A stretch of 64,000 nucleotides of DNA from Andeanibacterium fulvum (GTDB lineage: Bacteria; Pseudomonadota; Alphaproteobacteria; Sphingomonadales; Sphingomonadaceae): NCBI RefSeq assembly GCF_037154085.1, contig NZ_JBANRM010000002.1, forward strand, positions 248,001 to 312,000. The letters are read 5' to 3'. The notes beneath the pieces are model-generated. The model had not been told where the DNA came from. It saw nothing but the letters and a program-made list of their open reading frames with translations, and did not search any database. A program made the position numbers and the translations under genes. Positions 51,229 to 60,035 of the stretch are shown here, piece after piece (position 1 is the stretch's first letter; each line of letters opens with the position of its first letter).

Positions 51229-52290
51229 ATGAGAATCGCCCTTGTCACTGATGCCTGGGCTCCGCAGGTAAACGGCGTCGTCCGCACGTTGCAGGCAATC
51301 ACCGAAATCCTTGCCCGCTGGGGGCATGAGGTGCTGGTGATCTCGCCGGACCAGTATCGCTCGGTTCCCTGCCCGTCCTATCCCGAAATCCGCCTGGCGC
51401 TGGCGAGTGGCCGTTCGGTCGGCAAGCGGATCGAAGATTTCGCACCCGATGCCGTGCATGTCGCCACCGAAGGGCCATTGGGCCTTGCCGCGCGCAATCA
51501 TTGCGTGGCGCGGGCAGTGCCGTTCACCACGGCCTATCACACGCATTTCCCGGACTATGTCGCCAAGCGCACCGGCCTGCCGGCGTCATGGTTCTGGTCC
51601 TATATCCGCTGGTTCCACGGCCCCTCCGCCGGGATCATGGTGGCGACCGAGAGCGTGCGGCGCGATCTGCGCGCCCATGGCCTGTCCAATCTGCGCGAAT
51701 GGAGCCGGGGCGTCGATCTGGAGGCTTTCGGCCCGCAGGTGGCGCCGCCCGATTTCTACTGGGATCTGCCGCGCCCGATTCAGCTCTATGTCGGGCGGGT
51801 CGCGGTCGAGAAGAACATCGAGGCGTTCCTGAAGTCCGATGTTCCCGGATCGAAAGTGGTGGTGGGCGATGGGCCCGCATTGGCCCGGCTGCGGCAGGAA
51901 TTTCCCGACGCCCATTTCCTCGGCCGCCAGATGGGGGCGGAACTGGCGGCCTGCTATGCCGGGGCGGACGTCTTCATTTTCCCCAGTCGCACCGATACCT
52001 TCGGGCTGGTGATGATCGAGGCACTGGCTTGCGGCACGCCGGTGGCAGCCTATCCGGTGACCGGGCCGGTCGACATACTCACCCCCCAGAGCGGCGCAAT
52101 GGACGAGAATCTGTCCGCCGCGATCTCCCGCGCATTGACGCTCGACCGTGAGCGTTGCCTTGCTCACGGTCGCAGCTTCACGTGGGAGGCGAGCGCGCGC
52201 CAGTTTCTCGATGCGCTGGTCTGCCCTGCCGAGCCGGTGGCCGAACCTGCCGCGCCCACGCTTCCCCTGGCGATCCGCCGCGCGGCCTGA
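51229..52290 (+). CDS. GT4-family glycosyltransferase
   Basis: A 353-residue GT-B glycosyltransferase. The N-terminal half begins MRIALVTDAWAPQVNGVVRT, and ATEGPLGLAARN and TAYHTHFPDYV are typical of this clade. The C-terminal half carries the nucleotide-sugar motif VGRVAVEKNIEAFL and the EALACGTPVAAYP pattern with the catalytic glutamate (FVFPSRTDTFGLVMIE-like region). It would add a hexose to a lipid or polysaccharide acceptor. A terminator follows at 52344-52375. Confidence 0.9.
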   Translation: MRIALVTDAWAPQVNGVVRTLQAITEILARWGHEVLVISPDQYRSVPCPSYPEIRLALASGRSVGKRIEDFAPDAVHVATEGPLGLAARNHCVARAVPFTTAYHTHFPDYVAKRTGLPASWFWSYIRWFHGPSAGIMVATESVRRDLRAHGLSNLREWSRGVDLEAFGPQVAPPDFYWDLPRPIQLYVGRVAVEKNIEAFLKSDVPGSKVVVGDGPALARLRQEFPDAHFLGRQMGAELAACYAGADVFIFPSRTDTFGLVMIEALACGTPVAAYPVTGPVDILTPQSGAMDENLSAAISRALTLDRERCLAHGRSFTWEASARQFLDALVCPAEPVAEPAAPTLPLAIRRAA

Positions 52291-52343
52291 TCGCGCTCCT
52301 GCTTGCCCAAACGGGGGCAATGTCCTATCTAGGGCAGGCAAAC

Positions 52344-52375
52344 GGCCGCTCCGAAAGGGGCGGCCCTTCTATTTT
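52344..52375 (+). terminator. Rho-independent terminator after the glycosyltransferase
   Basis: GGCCGCTCC (52344-52352), GAAA tetraloop and GGGGCGGCC (52357-52365) form a 9-bp stem with one G-T wobble, followed by CTTCTATTTT. It separates the phosphoesterase/glycosyltransferase unit from trcR. Confidence 0.88.
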
Positions 52376-52407
52376 GGGCCCGCGAAGAGGCGGGCGGAGA
52401 GAAGACC

Positions 52408-53112
52408 ATGTCCCAGTCCAAACCGCTCATGCCGCATGCCACGGCGTCGTGGCTCGTAGACAATACCGCTCTCAGCTTCGAACAGATCGCGGATTTCTGC
52501 GGGCTGCACATCCTGGAAGTGCAGGCCATGGCCGACGATCTGACCAGCGCCAAATATACCGGCCGCGATCCGATCCATTCGGGCGAGCTCACCCATGAGG
52601 AAATCGAGCGCGGTCAGGCAGATTCCAACTATGTGCTGAAGATGCAGAAGGCGCCGGTGCAGGTCAGCCGCACCAAGGGCCCGCGCTACACTCCGGTGTC
52701 CAAGCGGCAGGACAAGCCCGATGGCATCGCCTGGATTCTGCGCAACCATCCGGAAATTTCCGATGCGCAGGTTTCCAAGCTGATCGGCACGACGCGCAAC
52801 ACCATCGCCGCGATTCGCGACCGCTCGCACTGGAACATCCAGAACATTCAGGCGAAGGACCCGGTGACTCTGGGCCTGTGCTCGCAGCGCGAGCTGGACG
52901 CCGTGGTCTCCAAGGCCGCCAAGAAGGCCGGCATCGATCCCAACGCTCCGGTGGAAACCGGCACGTCCGACGATCGTCAGGCGCTGATCGACGAACTGCG
53001 CGCGGAACGCGAAGCTGCCGCCAAGGCCGCAATCGAAGCCGCGCAGGAAGCCGAAGTGGAAGCCTGGCTCGAAGCCAAGCGCGCGGCCGAGGCTGCTGAA
53101 GGTCAGGGCTGA
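52408..53112 (+). CDS. trcR: Cell cycle regulator TrcR (DUF1013)
   Basis: A 234-residue protein of the DUF1013/TrcR family. The N-terminal region MPHATASWLVDNTALSFEQI and ADFCGLHILEVQAMADDL, and the helix-turn-helix-like stretch IGTTRNTIAAIRDRSHW, are its signature. The C-terminal part is a charged, Ala/Glu-rich helical tail. In alphaproteobacteria it is reported as a transcription factor tied to cell-cycle control. It stands alone, flanked by two strong terminators. Confidence 0.92.
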   Translation: MSQSKPLMPHATASWLVDNTALSFEQIADFCGLHILEVQAMADDLTSAKYTGRDPIHSGELTHEEIERGQADSNYVLKMQKAPVQVSRTKGPRYTPVSKRQDKPDGIAWILRNHPEISDAQVSKLIGTTRNTIAAIRDRSHWNIQNIQAKDPVTLGLCSQRELDAVVSKAAKKAGIDPNAPVETGTSDDRQALIDELRAEREAAAKAAIEAAQEAEVEAWLEAKRAAEAAEGQG

Positions 53113-53168
53113 TCGGAAACCGGCGATCCGGGGCTGACGCTACGGCATCGCCGCTTCAGGAAATCCAG

Positions 53169-53203
53169 ACGCTCCCGGACCGGTTCCGGGGGCGTTTTTC
53201 TTT
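53169..53203 (+). terminator. Rho-independent terminator after trcR
   Basis: ACGCTCCCGGA (53169-53179) pairs with TCCGGGGGCGT (53185-53195) around a 5-nt loop, followed by TTTTTCTTT. A strong rightward terminator. Confidence 0.92.
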
Positions 53204-53282
53204 GCCTGTCCGCCACTTCCGGGGCCCGTTTCGCTCGCCTTCCCACTTGCCTTAACTACCTGCTTAAGCCACACTGACTAAC

Positions 53283-55004
53283 ATGGATGTCAGTAAGGCA
53301 GGGCCGTCAGCAGCCGCACCGGACGAAGCGTTTCGCCCGGCGCCCGATTGCTACAATCATGCCTGCGCGTGGGAGCTGGACCTTCCGCCGCTGACCATGC
53401 CGGAAATGCTCGAGCATTCCGTGGCCGCCCATCCGGGTGCGACTCTGGTCGAATTCATGGGGCGGCATTATTCCTATGCGGAGATTCTGCAGGATGCGCG
53501 CGCCTTTGCCGCCGGGCTGCAGAAGCTGGGCATCGCCAAGGGCGACCGGGTGGGGATGTTCCTGCCCAATGTGCCCATCTACGTCGCGGCCTATTTCGGC
53601 GCGATGATGGCGGGTGCCATCGCGGTCAATTTCTCGCCGCTCTATACCGTCGACGAGTTGGAAGCGCAGGTGGAGGATTCCGGCACGAAGCTGCTGGTAA
53701 CGCTCGATGTGCCGGCGTTGCTGCCCACGGCTTGCAAGGTGCTGGATCAGTCTTCGCTCCAGAAACTCGTGGTCGGACGGCTGGCCGACATGCTGCCCTG
53801 GTATAAGGGGCTGGCGCTCAGGCTTGTCGGGCGCAAGAGCACAAGCCCTCTGCCCCGACGGTCCGAAGTGCTTGCCTGGAAAGACATGATCGGTCGGGGC
53901 CAACCCACGCCCGTCGCGCTCGATGCCGAAAAGGACATCGCGCTGCTGCAATATTCGGGCGGCACCACCGGCGTGCCCAAGGGCGCGATGCTCAGCCACC
54001 AGAACCTTACCGCCAATGCGCGGCAGGTGGATGCGATCGATCCGTTCCGCAGCGGGCCCGATATCATCATGGGCGTGCTGCCGCTGTTCCATGTCTTCGC
54101 CAATACCTGCGTGCTCAACCGCACGGTGGTGAAGGGCGGATGCCTTTCCATGCTGCCGCGTTTCGATGCGGCGCAGGCATTGAAGACGATGGAACGAGTG
54201 GGCGCCACTGCCTTTCCCGGCGTGCCGACCATGTATCAGGCGCTGCTGGACAATCCGCGCCTTGAGCATACCGATTTCTCCAGCCTGCTGGTGTGCATCT
54301 CAGGCGGCGCGCCCTTGCCCGAACCGCTGCATCAGCGGTTCGAGGAAGCCAGCGGCGCGCGGCTGGTGGAAGGATATGGGCTTACCGAAAGCTCGGGCGT
54401 GGTGTCGACCAACCCCTATGAGGGGGAAAACCGCCACGGCACGATCGGCCAGCCTCTGCCCGAGACCCGCATCCGCCTGCTCGACAAGGAAGATCCGACG
54501 CAGGACGCTCCGCCGGGCGAGCCGGGGGAACTGGCGATTTGCGGCCCGCAAGTGATGCAGGGTTACTGGAACCGCCCCGAAGCCGCGGAGGCCGCCTTTG
54601 CCCTGCGCGATGGCGAGCGCTGGCTGCGCACGGGCGATATCGCCACGCTGGATCCGGATTTCTACATCCGCATCGTCGACCGCTCGAAGGACATGATCAC
54701 CGTCGGCGGCTTCAAGGTCTTCCCCAGCCAGGTGGAGGATGTGCTGTTGCGCAATGCCTGCGTGAAGGAAGTGCTGGTGATCGCGGTGCCCGATGCTTAT
54801 CTGGGCGAGCGTCCGGCGGCCTTCGTCACGCTGGCGGAATGTTCGCCGCCGACCGATGGCGAGAAATTGTGCAACTGGGCCAATTCCCATCTCGGCAAGC
54901 ATGAGCGGCTGCAGCGGGTGGAAATCCGCGATACCCTGCCCAAGACGCCCATCGGCAAGCTGGACCGCAAGGCCCTGCGTCGCGAGGTTCTGGGAGAAGG
55001 GTAA
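53283..55004 (+). CDS. fadD: Long-chain fatty-acid-CoA ligase
   Basis: A 573-residue acyl-CoA synthetase. The AMP-binding motif ILLQYSGGTTGVPKGAML is near residues 222-240, and YGLTESSG, GWLRTGDIATLD and DRSKDMITVGGFKVFPSQVE are further adenylate-forming motifs, with the catalytic lysine in IGKLDRKALRR at the C-terminus. It activates free fatty acids for beta-oxidation or lipid synthesis. The acyl-CoA dehydrogenase at 31743 may act downstream. The ATG at 53283 lies about 170 bp after trcR. Confidence 0.93.
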   Translation: MDVSKAGPSAAAPDEAFRPAPDCYNHACAWELDLPPLTMPEMLEHSVAAHPGATLVEFMGRHYSYAEILQDARAFAAGLQKLGIAKGDRVGMFLPNVPIYVAAYFGAMMAGAIAVNFSPLYTVDELEAQVEDSGTKLLVTLDVPALLPTACKVLDQSSLQKLVVGRLADMLPWYKGLALRLVGRKSTSPLPRRSEVLAWKDMIGRGQPTPVALDAEKDIALLQYSGGTTGVPKGAMLSHQNLTANARQVDAIDPFRSGPDIIMGVLPLFHVFANTCVLNRTVVKGGCLSMLPRFDAAQALKTMERVGATAFPGVPTMYQALLDNPRLEHTDFSSLLVCISGGAPLPEPLHQRFEEASGARLVEGYGLTESSGVVSTNPYEGENRHGTIGQPLPETRIRLLDKEDPTQDAPPGEPGELAICGPQVMQGYWNRPEAAEAAFALRDGERWLRTGDIATLDPDFYIRIVDRSKDMITVGGFKVFPSQVEDVLLRNACVKEVLVIAVPDAYLGERPAAFVTLAECSPPTDGEKLCNWANSHLGKHERLQRVEIRDTLPKTPIGKLDRKALRREVLGEG

Positions 55005-55040
55005 GGCCGGGCTTTCGCTCAGCCTTCAGTCCGTGTGGCT

Positions 55041-55508
55041 TCAGCCTGCGAGATGCAGCTTAGGGCCGCCTTCATCGTCCGGCCCTTCGCCACCAGCAGG
55101 CGTTGCACCTTTGGCCTGGCCAGGAATACGATGCGAGAAGCGGCCATCCACCTGCGCACCCTGTTCGATGGTTAGTGCATCGTAATGCACGTCGCCTTCG
55201 ACTCGGGCAGAACGCAGCACCACCAGTTCGCGCGCATGGATCGATCCGGTGACACGGCCGGCAAGGCGCGCGGTTTCCGCTTCGATCGAACCTTCGATCA
55301 CGCTCGATTCGCCCTGAACCAGCGATGCGCAGGCAATATCGCCTTCCACTCGCCCGTCGACATGCAGATCGGCACTGGCGCTGATGTCGCCCTTGATGGT
55401 GACGTCGCTGCCGATCACGGAGAAAGTCGCACTGCCGGTCATGGTCATCCTACCTTGCGGCTTTGCCGCTGCGGGCCGCGGCTGTTCCGCGGACTTCTTC
55501 GAGAACAT
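55041..55508 (-). CDS. bacA: Bactofilin (polymer-forming cytoskeletal protein)
   Basis: A 155-residue bactofilin. The beta-helical core (about 25-130) has the family pattern with TFSVIGSDVTIKGDISASAD, HVDGRVEGDI and LVQGESSVIEGSIEAE repeats. The N-terminus MFSKKSAEQPRP matches the short membrane-targeting peptide of bactofilins, which supports the start at 55508 even though it overlaps the M23 gene by 59 bp; GGAGG lies nine bases upstream. Alternative starts at 55448/55442 would avoid the overlap. It probably scaffolds the M23 hydrolase in cell-shape control. Confidence 0.93.
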   Translation of the reverse strand: MFSKKSAEQPRPAAAKPQGRMTMTGSATFSVIGSDVTIKGDISASADLHVDGRVEGDIACASLVQGESSVIEGSIEAETARLAGRVTGSIHARELVVLRSARVEGDVHYDALTIEQGAQVDGRFSHRIPGQAKGATPAGGEGPDDEGGPKLHLAG

Positions 55509-56616
55509 GGGGCGCAGCCTCCAGGAAGGGGCGCGGGTTCACCGCGCGATCATTGATACGCACCTCGAAATGAAGGTGCGGGCCGGTCGAACGGCCGGAA
55601 CTGCCGATGGCGCCAATCACGTCGCCTGCGGCAACCTGCTGCCCAACCCGGGCGCGAAAAGCGGACATGTGAGCATAGCGAGTCATCAGCCCATTGCCAT
55701 GGCTGATTTCCACGACCCTTCCGTAACCGGATTTCTGGCCGACAAAGCTGATCCTGCCCTTGGCCGCGGCATGGATAGGCGAACCGTAGCCGGCGCGGAA
55801 ATCGAGCCCGGCATGCATTGCGCCATGCCCGGTGAAGGGATCGCGGCGATAGCCGAAGCCGGACGAGATCGACCATGCGGCGGCCGGGAGATATTGCGGA
55901 ATGCCCTGCAGGCTGTCTTCCAGGGCTTCCATGCGCGCAAGGCTGAGGCCCATGCGCTCGAAACGCGGGTCGATCCCGCCGTCACGCCGGGTGGAAAGCA
56001 ATTCCAGCGGACCGCCCTGTGCCGCCCGGGCGGAACGCAGCATGGCCTCGGGATTGAGCCCCAGCTTGCGGATCGCGCGCGCCGCGCGGGCAGAGCGCTG
56101 GTCGGCATAGAGAGTCAGCTTTTCGGCAAAGGCGATCTGCCGCGCTTCGATCTGCGCAAGGCCCGCAGCTTCCGGGATGGCCGCGCTGACCTTCTTCACC
56201 GTTTCGGCGGCTTCCTTGGAGGAATCGCTTACCGTGTCCTTGTCGGTCACCTTGATATCGTCGAGCACGCCGTCGAGGGTCTGTTCGATGAATTCCTGGC
56301 GGCGGGTCAGTTCGTCGGCGGTCTCGTCCAGATTCTCGCGATAGGCTTCTACGCGGCTTTCGGCGGATTCGACCTTGGCTTCCCGTTCCAGCATCGCCAG
56401 CCGGTCACGCTGGGAAATGAACTGGCTGACGGCCACGCTCACCATCGTCACGGCCCAGACCAGCAGGGCAAACGCCACTGCCCCCGCTGCGGCCATCTGG
56501 ACGCGCGAGGAGAGCTTGATGAAGCGAACCTGGCCCTGGGACCGCATAAAGAATTCGCGGTCCGGGAACCAGGCCTTCAGCCTTTCCCGCAGTTTTGCGG
56601 CATCCGCCCTGATCAA
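55450..56616 (-). CDS. M23 peptidase with coiled coil, partner of the bactofilin
   Basis: A 388-residue bitopic peptidase. The N-terminus has a basic cytoplasmic segment and a membrane helix (about 44-64), followed by a coiled-coil region (about 70-165) and a linker, and ends in an M23 domain (about 255-370). The zinc ligands are intact: HAGLDFRAG, TRYAHMS and GPHLHFEVR. Such LmdC/DipM-like proteins are repeatedly encoded next to bactofilins and localise them or their activity at shape-determining sites. Its promoter region contains a dense GANTC cluster. Confidence 0.92.
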   Translation of the reverse strand: MIRADAAKLRERLKAWFPDREFFMRSQGQVRFIKLSSRVQMAAAGAVAFALLVWAVTMVSVAVSQFISQRDRLAMLEREAKVESAESRVEAYRENLDETADELTRRQEFIEQTLDGVLDDIKVTDKDTVSDSSKEAAETVKKVSAAIPEAAGLAQIEARQIAFAEKLTLYADQRSARAARAIRKLGLNPEAMLRSARAAQGGPLELLSTRRDGGIDPRFERMGLSLARMEALEDSLQGIPQYLPAAAWSISSGFGYRRDPFTGHGAMHAGLDFRAGYGSPIHAAAKGRISFVGQKSGYGRVVEISHGNGLMTRYAHMSAFRARVGQQVAAGDVIGAIGSSGRSTGPHLHFEVRINDRAVNPRPFLEAAPHVLEEVRGTAAARSGKAAR

Positions 56617-56908
56617 GTTGACGACCCCAATACCCGGCCCAAGCCCGGACTGTTTCGGTATGGGGCACGCTGCTTACAGGGCTGCCGGTAACCGTCTATC
56701 GCGGCAGGGGAGTCCAGGGGCAGAACGGTGGAGTCGCGCGATGAATCGTTTTGACGCATAGCGATTCCTCCGGGGAATCGGAAAACGGCGGGTTAACCAC
56801 GCTTTTGACTCATGCGATTCGCTCCCCGAGTCGCTGGCTTCGTCGCTCGCAAATGCATTGCGAATCGAGATCGGTGACAAGTGGTCCCCCGGATGGTAGG
56901 GGGCCGCC
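56617..56908. other. Divergent promoter region with nine GANTC sites
   Basis: No gene is present in this 292-bp stretch between the M23 peptidase and proA. It holds GANTC sites at 56710, 56731, 56743, 56763, 56775, 56807, 56816, 56828 and 56862 (start positions), nine within 157 bp. A CtrA-like TTAACCAC is at 56793-56800, and a CGATTCC/GGAATCG inverted repeat lies at 56762-56780. Promoters for both genes must be here; cell-cycle methylation control is inferred. Confidence 0.7.
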
Positions 56909-58183
56909 ATGGCTACTCAGCACGATACCGACGCCCAATGCACTGACCTGGTTGAGCGGCTTGCCCGCTCTGGCCGCGCAGCGCAGCGCGTGCTGGCGAG
57001 GAAGAGCGATGCGGAAAAGTCCGCCGCGCTCAAGCTCGCCGCCGCTGCCCTGCGCGCGGCCGGGCCAGAGGTGCTGGAGGCCAATGCGCGTGACGTTGCC
57101 GCTGGCGAGGCCCGGGGCCTGACCGGCGCGATGATTGACCGGCTGAAGCTCGATCCGGCGCGGCTGGAAGGCATTGCCGCGGCGGTGGAAGCCGTGGCGG
57201 ACCTGCCCGATCCCGTCGGCCAGGTGATCGACCGTTCGGTGCCTGCCAATGGCCTGGAACTGTCGCGCGTGCGCATTCCCATCGGCCTGATCGGCATCAT
57301 CTATGAAAGCCGCCCCAATGTGACGGCGGACGCGGCGGCCCTGTGCGTGCGCGCGGGCAATGCCGTGCTGCTGCGCGGCGGCAGCGAAGCGGTCAATTCC
57401 AATCGCGCCATTCACGCCGCACTGGCCAAGGGGCTGGAAGAAGGCGGGATTCCCGCCGATGCTGTGCAACTGATGCCTACTCAGGATCGCGAGGCCGTAG
57501 GCGCCATGCTGCGTGCTGCGGGTCTGATCGACATGATCATACCGCGTGGCGGCAAGAATCTGGTGGAGCGGGTGCAGACCGAAGCGCGCGTGCCCGTGCT
57601 CGCCCACCTGGACGGCATCTGCCACACCTACATCCATTCCTCCGCCGATCCGGAAATGGCCCGCACCGTGGCGCTCAACGCCAAGATGCGCCGCACCGGC
57701 ATTTGCGGGGCGATGGAAACGCTGCTGATCGACGCTAATTTCGCGGGCGGGTCCGATGTCGTCTCCGCGCTGATCGATGCCGGTTGCGAATTGCGCGGCG
57801 ACGGGCGCGCCCGTGCGCTCGATCCGCGTATCGGCATTGCCAGCGCGAATGATTGGGACACCGAATATCTCGACGCGATCCTGTCTGTCGCCGTGGTGGA
57901 CGGGCTCGATGCCGCGCTCGATCACATTGCGCGCCATTCCTCGGGCCACACCGATGCGATTCTCGCTTCGGACGAGGCCGTGGCGGAACGCTTTCTCAAC
58001 GAGGTCGACAGCGCGATCGTCATGGTCAACGCTTCCACTCAGTTCGCCGATGGCGGCGAATTCGGGCTGGGCGCGGAAATCGGCATTGCCACCGGGCGCC
58101 TTCATGCGCGCGGCCCAGTCGCCCTTGAAGGGCTGACCACCTATAAATGGGTAGCGCGGGGCAAGGGCCAGACCCGGCCCTGA
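56909..58183 (+). CDS. proA: Gamma-glutamyl phosphate reductase
   Basis: A 424-residue glutamate-5-semialdehyde dehydrogenase, the second step of proline synthesis. The NADPH-binding region has IIYESRPNVTADAAALCVRA and AVLLRGGSEAVNSN; the catalytic cysteine is in RRTGICGAMETLLID, and ASTQFADGGEFGLGAEIGI is a conserved C-terminal motif. GGTAGGGGG before the ATG supports the start. proB and obgE, often adjacent, are absent; the aldo/keto reductase and nadD follow. Confidence 0.96.
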   Translation: MATQHDTDAQCTDLVERLARSGRAAQRVLARKSDAEKSAALKLAAAALRAAGPEVLEANARDVAAGEARGLTGAMIDRLKLDPARLEGIAAAVEAVADLPDPVGQVIDRSVPANGLELSRVRIPIGLIGIIYESRPNVTADAAALCVRAGNAVLLRGGSEAVNSNRAIHAALAKGLEEGGIPADAVQLMPTQDREAVGAMLRAAGLIDMIIPRGGKNLVERVQTEARVPVLAHLDGICHTYIHSSADPEMARTVALNAKMRRTGICGAMETLLIDANFAGGSDVVSALIDAGCELRGDGRARALDPRIGIASANDWDTEYLDAILSVAVVDGLDAALDHIARHSSGHTDAILASDEAVAERFLNEVDSAIVMVNASTQFADGGEFGLGAEIGIATGRLHARGPVALEGLTTYKWVARGKGQTRP

Positions 58184-58200
58184 TCCGGCTTCGTGGCGAA

Positions 58201-58223
58201 CCGGTGCCGCTTGACGGCACCGG
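58201..58223 (+). terminator. Hairpin after proA
   Basis: CCGGTGCCG (58201-58209), loop CTTGA, and CGGCACCGG (58215-58223) make a perfect 9-bp stem 17 bp past the proA stop. No T tract follows; it may attenuate or protect, and the next gene is on the same strand. Confidence 0.55.
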
Positions 58224-58241
58224 GCCTGCCCCGCATCACCA

Positions 58242-58259
58242 CCTCCCAGTTGGGAGGAG
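58242..58259 (+). promoter_or_regulatory. Hairpin sequestering the ribosome-binding site of the aldo/keto reductase
   Basis: CCTCCC (58242-58247) and GGGAGG (58252-58257) form a perfect 6-bp stem with an AGTT loop. The 3' arm is the Shine-Dalgarno GGGAGGAG (58252-58259), six bases before the ATG at 58266. Translation of that gene would be blocked while the hairpin is closed. Confidence 0.6.
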
Positions 58260-58265
58260 CCAGCC

Positions 58266-59318
58266 ATGCGTTACAATTGTCTCGGCAATTCGGGCCTCGT
58301 CGTATCGGAGCTGTGCCTCGGCGCGATGACTTTCGGCAATCGGCCGAGCCGCTTTTTCGCGCATGAACTGGATCAGGCAGGCGCCACCGCGCTGGTGAAG
58401 CAGGCGGTGGAAGCCGGGATCAATTTCATCGATACCGCGAATGTCTACACGCAGGGCCAGTCGGAAGAATTCGTCGGCGGTGCGTTGCGCGCGCTGGGCA
58501 TTCCCCGGCAGGAAATCGTGATTGCCACCAAGGGCATGGGCCCGATGGGGCAGGGGCCGAACGATGCGGGCATGAGCGCGAAGCATCTGCTGCACCACGT
58601 GGATGAAAGCCTCGCCCGGCTGGGGCTCGACCATGTCGATCTCTACCAGATCCATGGCTGGGACCCGCTCACCCCGATGGAAGAGGCCTTGCGTGCGCTG
58701 GAGGACATCGTGCGTTCCGGAAGGGCGCGCTATGTCGGCGTTTCCAACTGGGCGGCGTGGCAGATCGTCAAGGCGCTGGGCATTGCCGAGCGGCGCGGGT
58801 GGGACAAATTCGTCTCGCTCCAGGCGCATTACACGGTCGCCTCGCGCGATCTGGAACGCGAGCTGGCGCCCATGCTGGCCAGCGAAGGGCTGGGGCTGAT
58901 GGTGTGGAGCCCGCTGGCCGGCGGGCTGCTCAGCGGGAAATATGCCTTTGCCGAGGATGGAACGACGCAGGGCGACGGCCGCCGCGCCAAGCTCGATTTC
59001 CCGCGCGTGGACAAGGCACGGGCGGCCGCGCTGGTGGAAGCGATGCGCCCGATGGCCCAGCTGCGCGGACTCACGGTGCCCGCCATCGCGCTGGCTTGGC
59101 TGCTGCATCAGCCCGTGGTCAGCAGCGTGATCGTAGGCGCCAAGCGGGCGGACCAGCTGGCCGAGAACATCGCTGCCAGCGATGTGGAACTTACCACCGA
59201 GGAACTGGGTATTCTTGCCGAACTTGGCGCACTGGAACCTGAATATCCGGGCTGGGCAATCGGGATGCAGACTGGCACCAATTCCGCCCGAATCTCGCCC
59301 CGGCGGGAGCCGCGATGA
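58266..59318 (+). CDS. Aldo/keto reductase
   Basis: A 350-residue NADPH-dependent reductase with the AKR barrel. Catalytic residues appear in FIDTANVYTQGQSEEFVG (Asp, Tyr), IATKGMG (Lys) and YQIHGWDPLTP (His). The C-terminal SSVIVGAKRADQLAENI resembles the NADP-binding region. The substrate is unknown. It is inserted between proA and nadD, and overlaps nadD by 4 bp. Its ribosome-binding site is buried in a hairpin. Confidence 0.9.
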   Translation: MRYNCLGNSGLVVSELCLGAMTFGNRPSRFFAHELDQAGATALVKQAVEAGINFIDTANVYTQGQSEEFVGGALRALGIPRQEIVIATKGMGPMGQGPNDAGMSAKHLLHHVDESLARLGLDHVDLYQIHGWDPLTPMEEALRALEDIVRSGRARYVGVSNWAAWQIVKALGIAERRGWDKFVSLQAHYTVASRDLERELAPMLASEGLGLMVWSPLAGGLLSGKYAFAEDGTTQGDGRRAKLDFPRVDKARAAALVEAMRPMAQLRGLTVPAIALAWLLHQPVVSSVIVGAKRADQLAENIAASDVELTTEELGILAELGALEPEYPGWAIGMQTGTNSARISPRREPR

Positions 59319-59980
59319 CGCGCAGTCATCCACTGACCGGCCTGTTGGGGGGCAGTTTCAATCCCGCGCATCGCGGGCATCGGCGGGTCAGCCTGTTCGT
59401 GCGGGATGCGCTGGCGCTGGACGAGCTGTGGTGGCTCGTCTCGCCCGGCAATCCGCTCAAGCCCGATGCAGGCATGGCGCCGCTCTCGGCGCGGGTAAAA
59501 TCCGCGCAAAAGGCCGCGCGCGGAGCCCCGATCAGGGTTTCGGCGATCGAGCGGGAACTGGGCACGCGCTTCACCATCGATACGCTCAGAGCCCTCAAAC
59601 GCCGCTATCCGCGCCGCCGTTTCCTGTGGCTGATGGGGGCCGACAATCTTGCGCAGTTTCACCGCTGGAAGGACTGGCGCAGCATTGCCCGGGAAATGCC
59701 GATTGCGGTCATCGCCCGCCCCGGCTATGATGCCGCTGCCTTCGCGAGCCCCGCGATGGCCTGGCTCAGGCGCTTCCGGGTACCTGCCGCCAGCTTGAGA
59801 AACCGGGGTGAATGGAGCGCACCGGCGCTGATAGAATTGCGTTTTGATCCCGATCCGCGTTCGGCGACACTGATACGCCGCGCAGATCCTGACTGGGCCC
59901 GCCGCTTCAAGGGCGCGCCGCCACGGGATCAGGTGACGCATTGTCTCATTCAAGACCGATCCGGGGAGGAGCGCGCATGA
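59315..59980 (+). CDS. nadD: Nicotinate-nucleotide adenylyltransferase
   Basis: A 221-residue NadD. The dinucleotide-binding HxGH-type motif is seen as GGSFNPAHRGHRRVS at 12-26. WWLVSPGNPLKPD and RRFLWLMGADNLAQFHRWKDW are further family motifs, the second holding the conserved GADN. It makes NaAD in NAD synthesis. It is translationally coupled to the aldo/keto reductase by ATGA and is followed by rsfS at 55 bp, part of the conserved nadD-rsfS-rlmH cluster. Confidence 0.95.
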   Translation: MTRSHPLTGLLGGSFNPAHRGHRRVSLFVRDALALDELWWLVSPGNPLKPDAGMAPLSARVKSAQKAARGAPIRVSAIERELGTRFTIDTLRALKRRYPRRRFLWLMGADNLAQFHRWKDWRSIAREMPIAVIARPGYDAAAFASPAMAWLRRFRVPAASLRNRGEWSAPALIELRFDPDPRSATLIRRADPDWARRFKGAPPRDQVTHCLIQDRSGEERA

Positions 59981-60035
59981 GGCGCACGCCTCCCTTTGCG
60001 TTCATGTCCCCCCAGATGGAGCACCACACGCTGCG

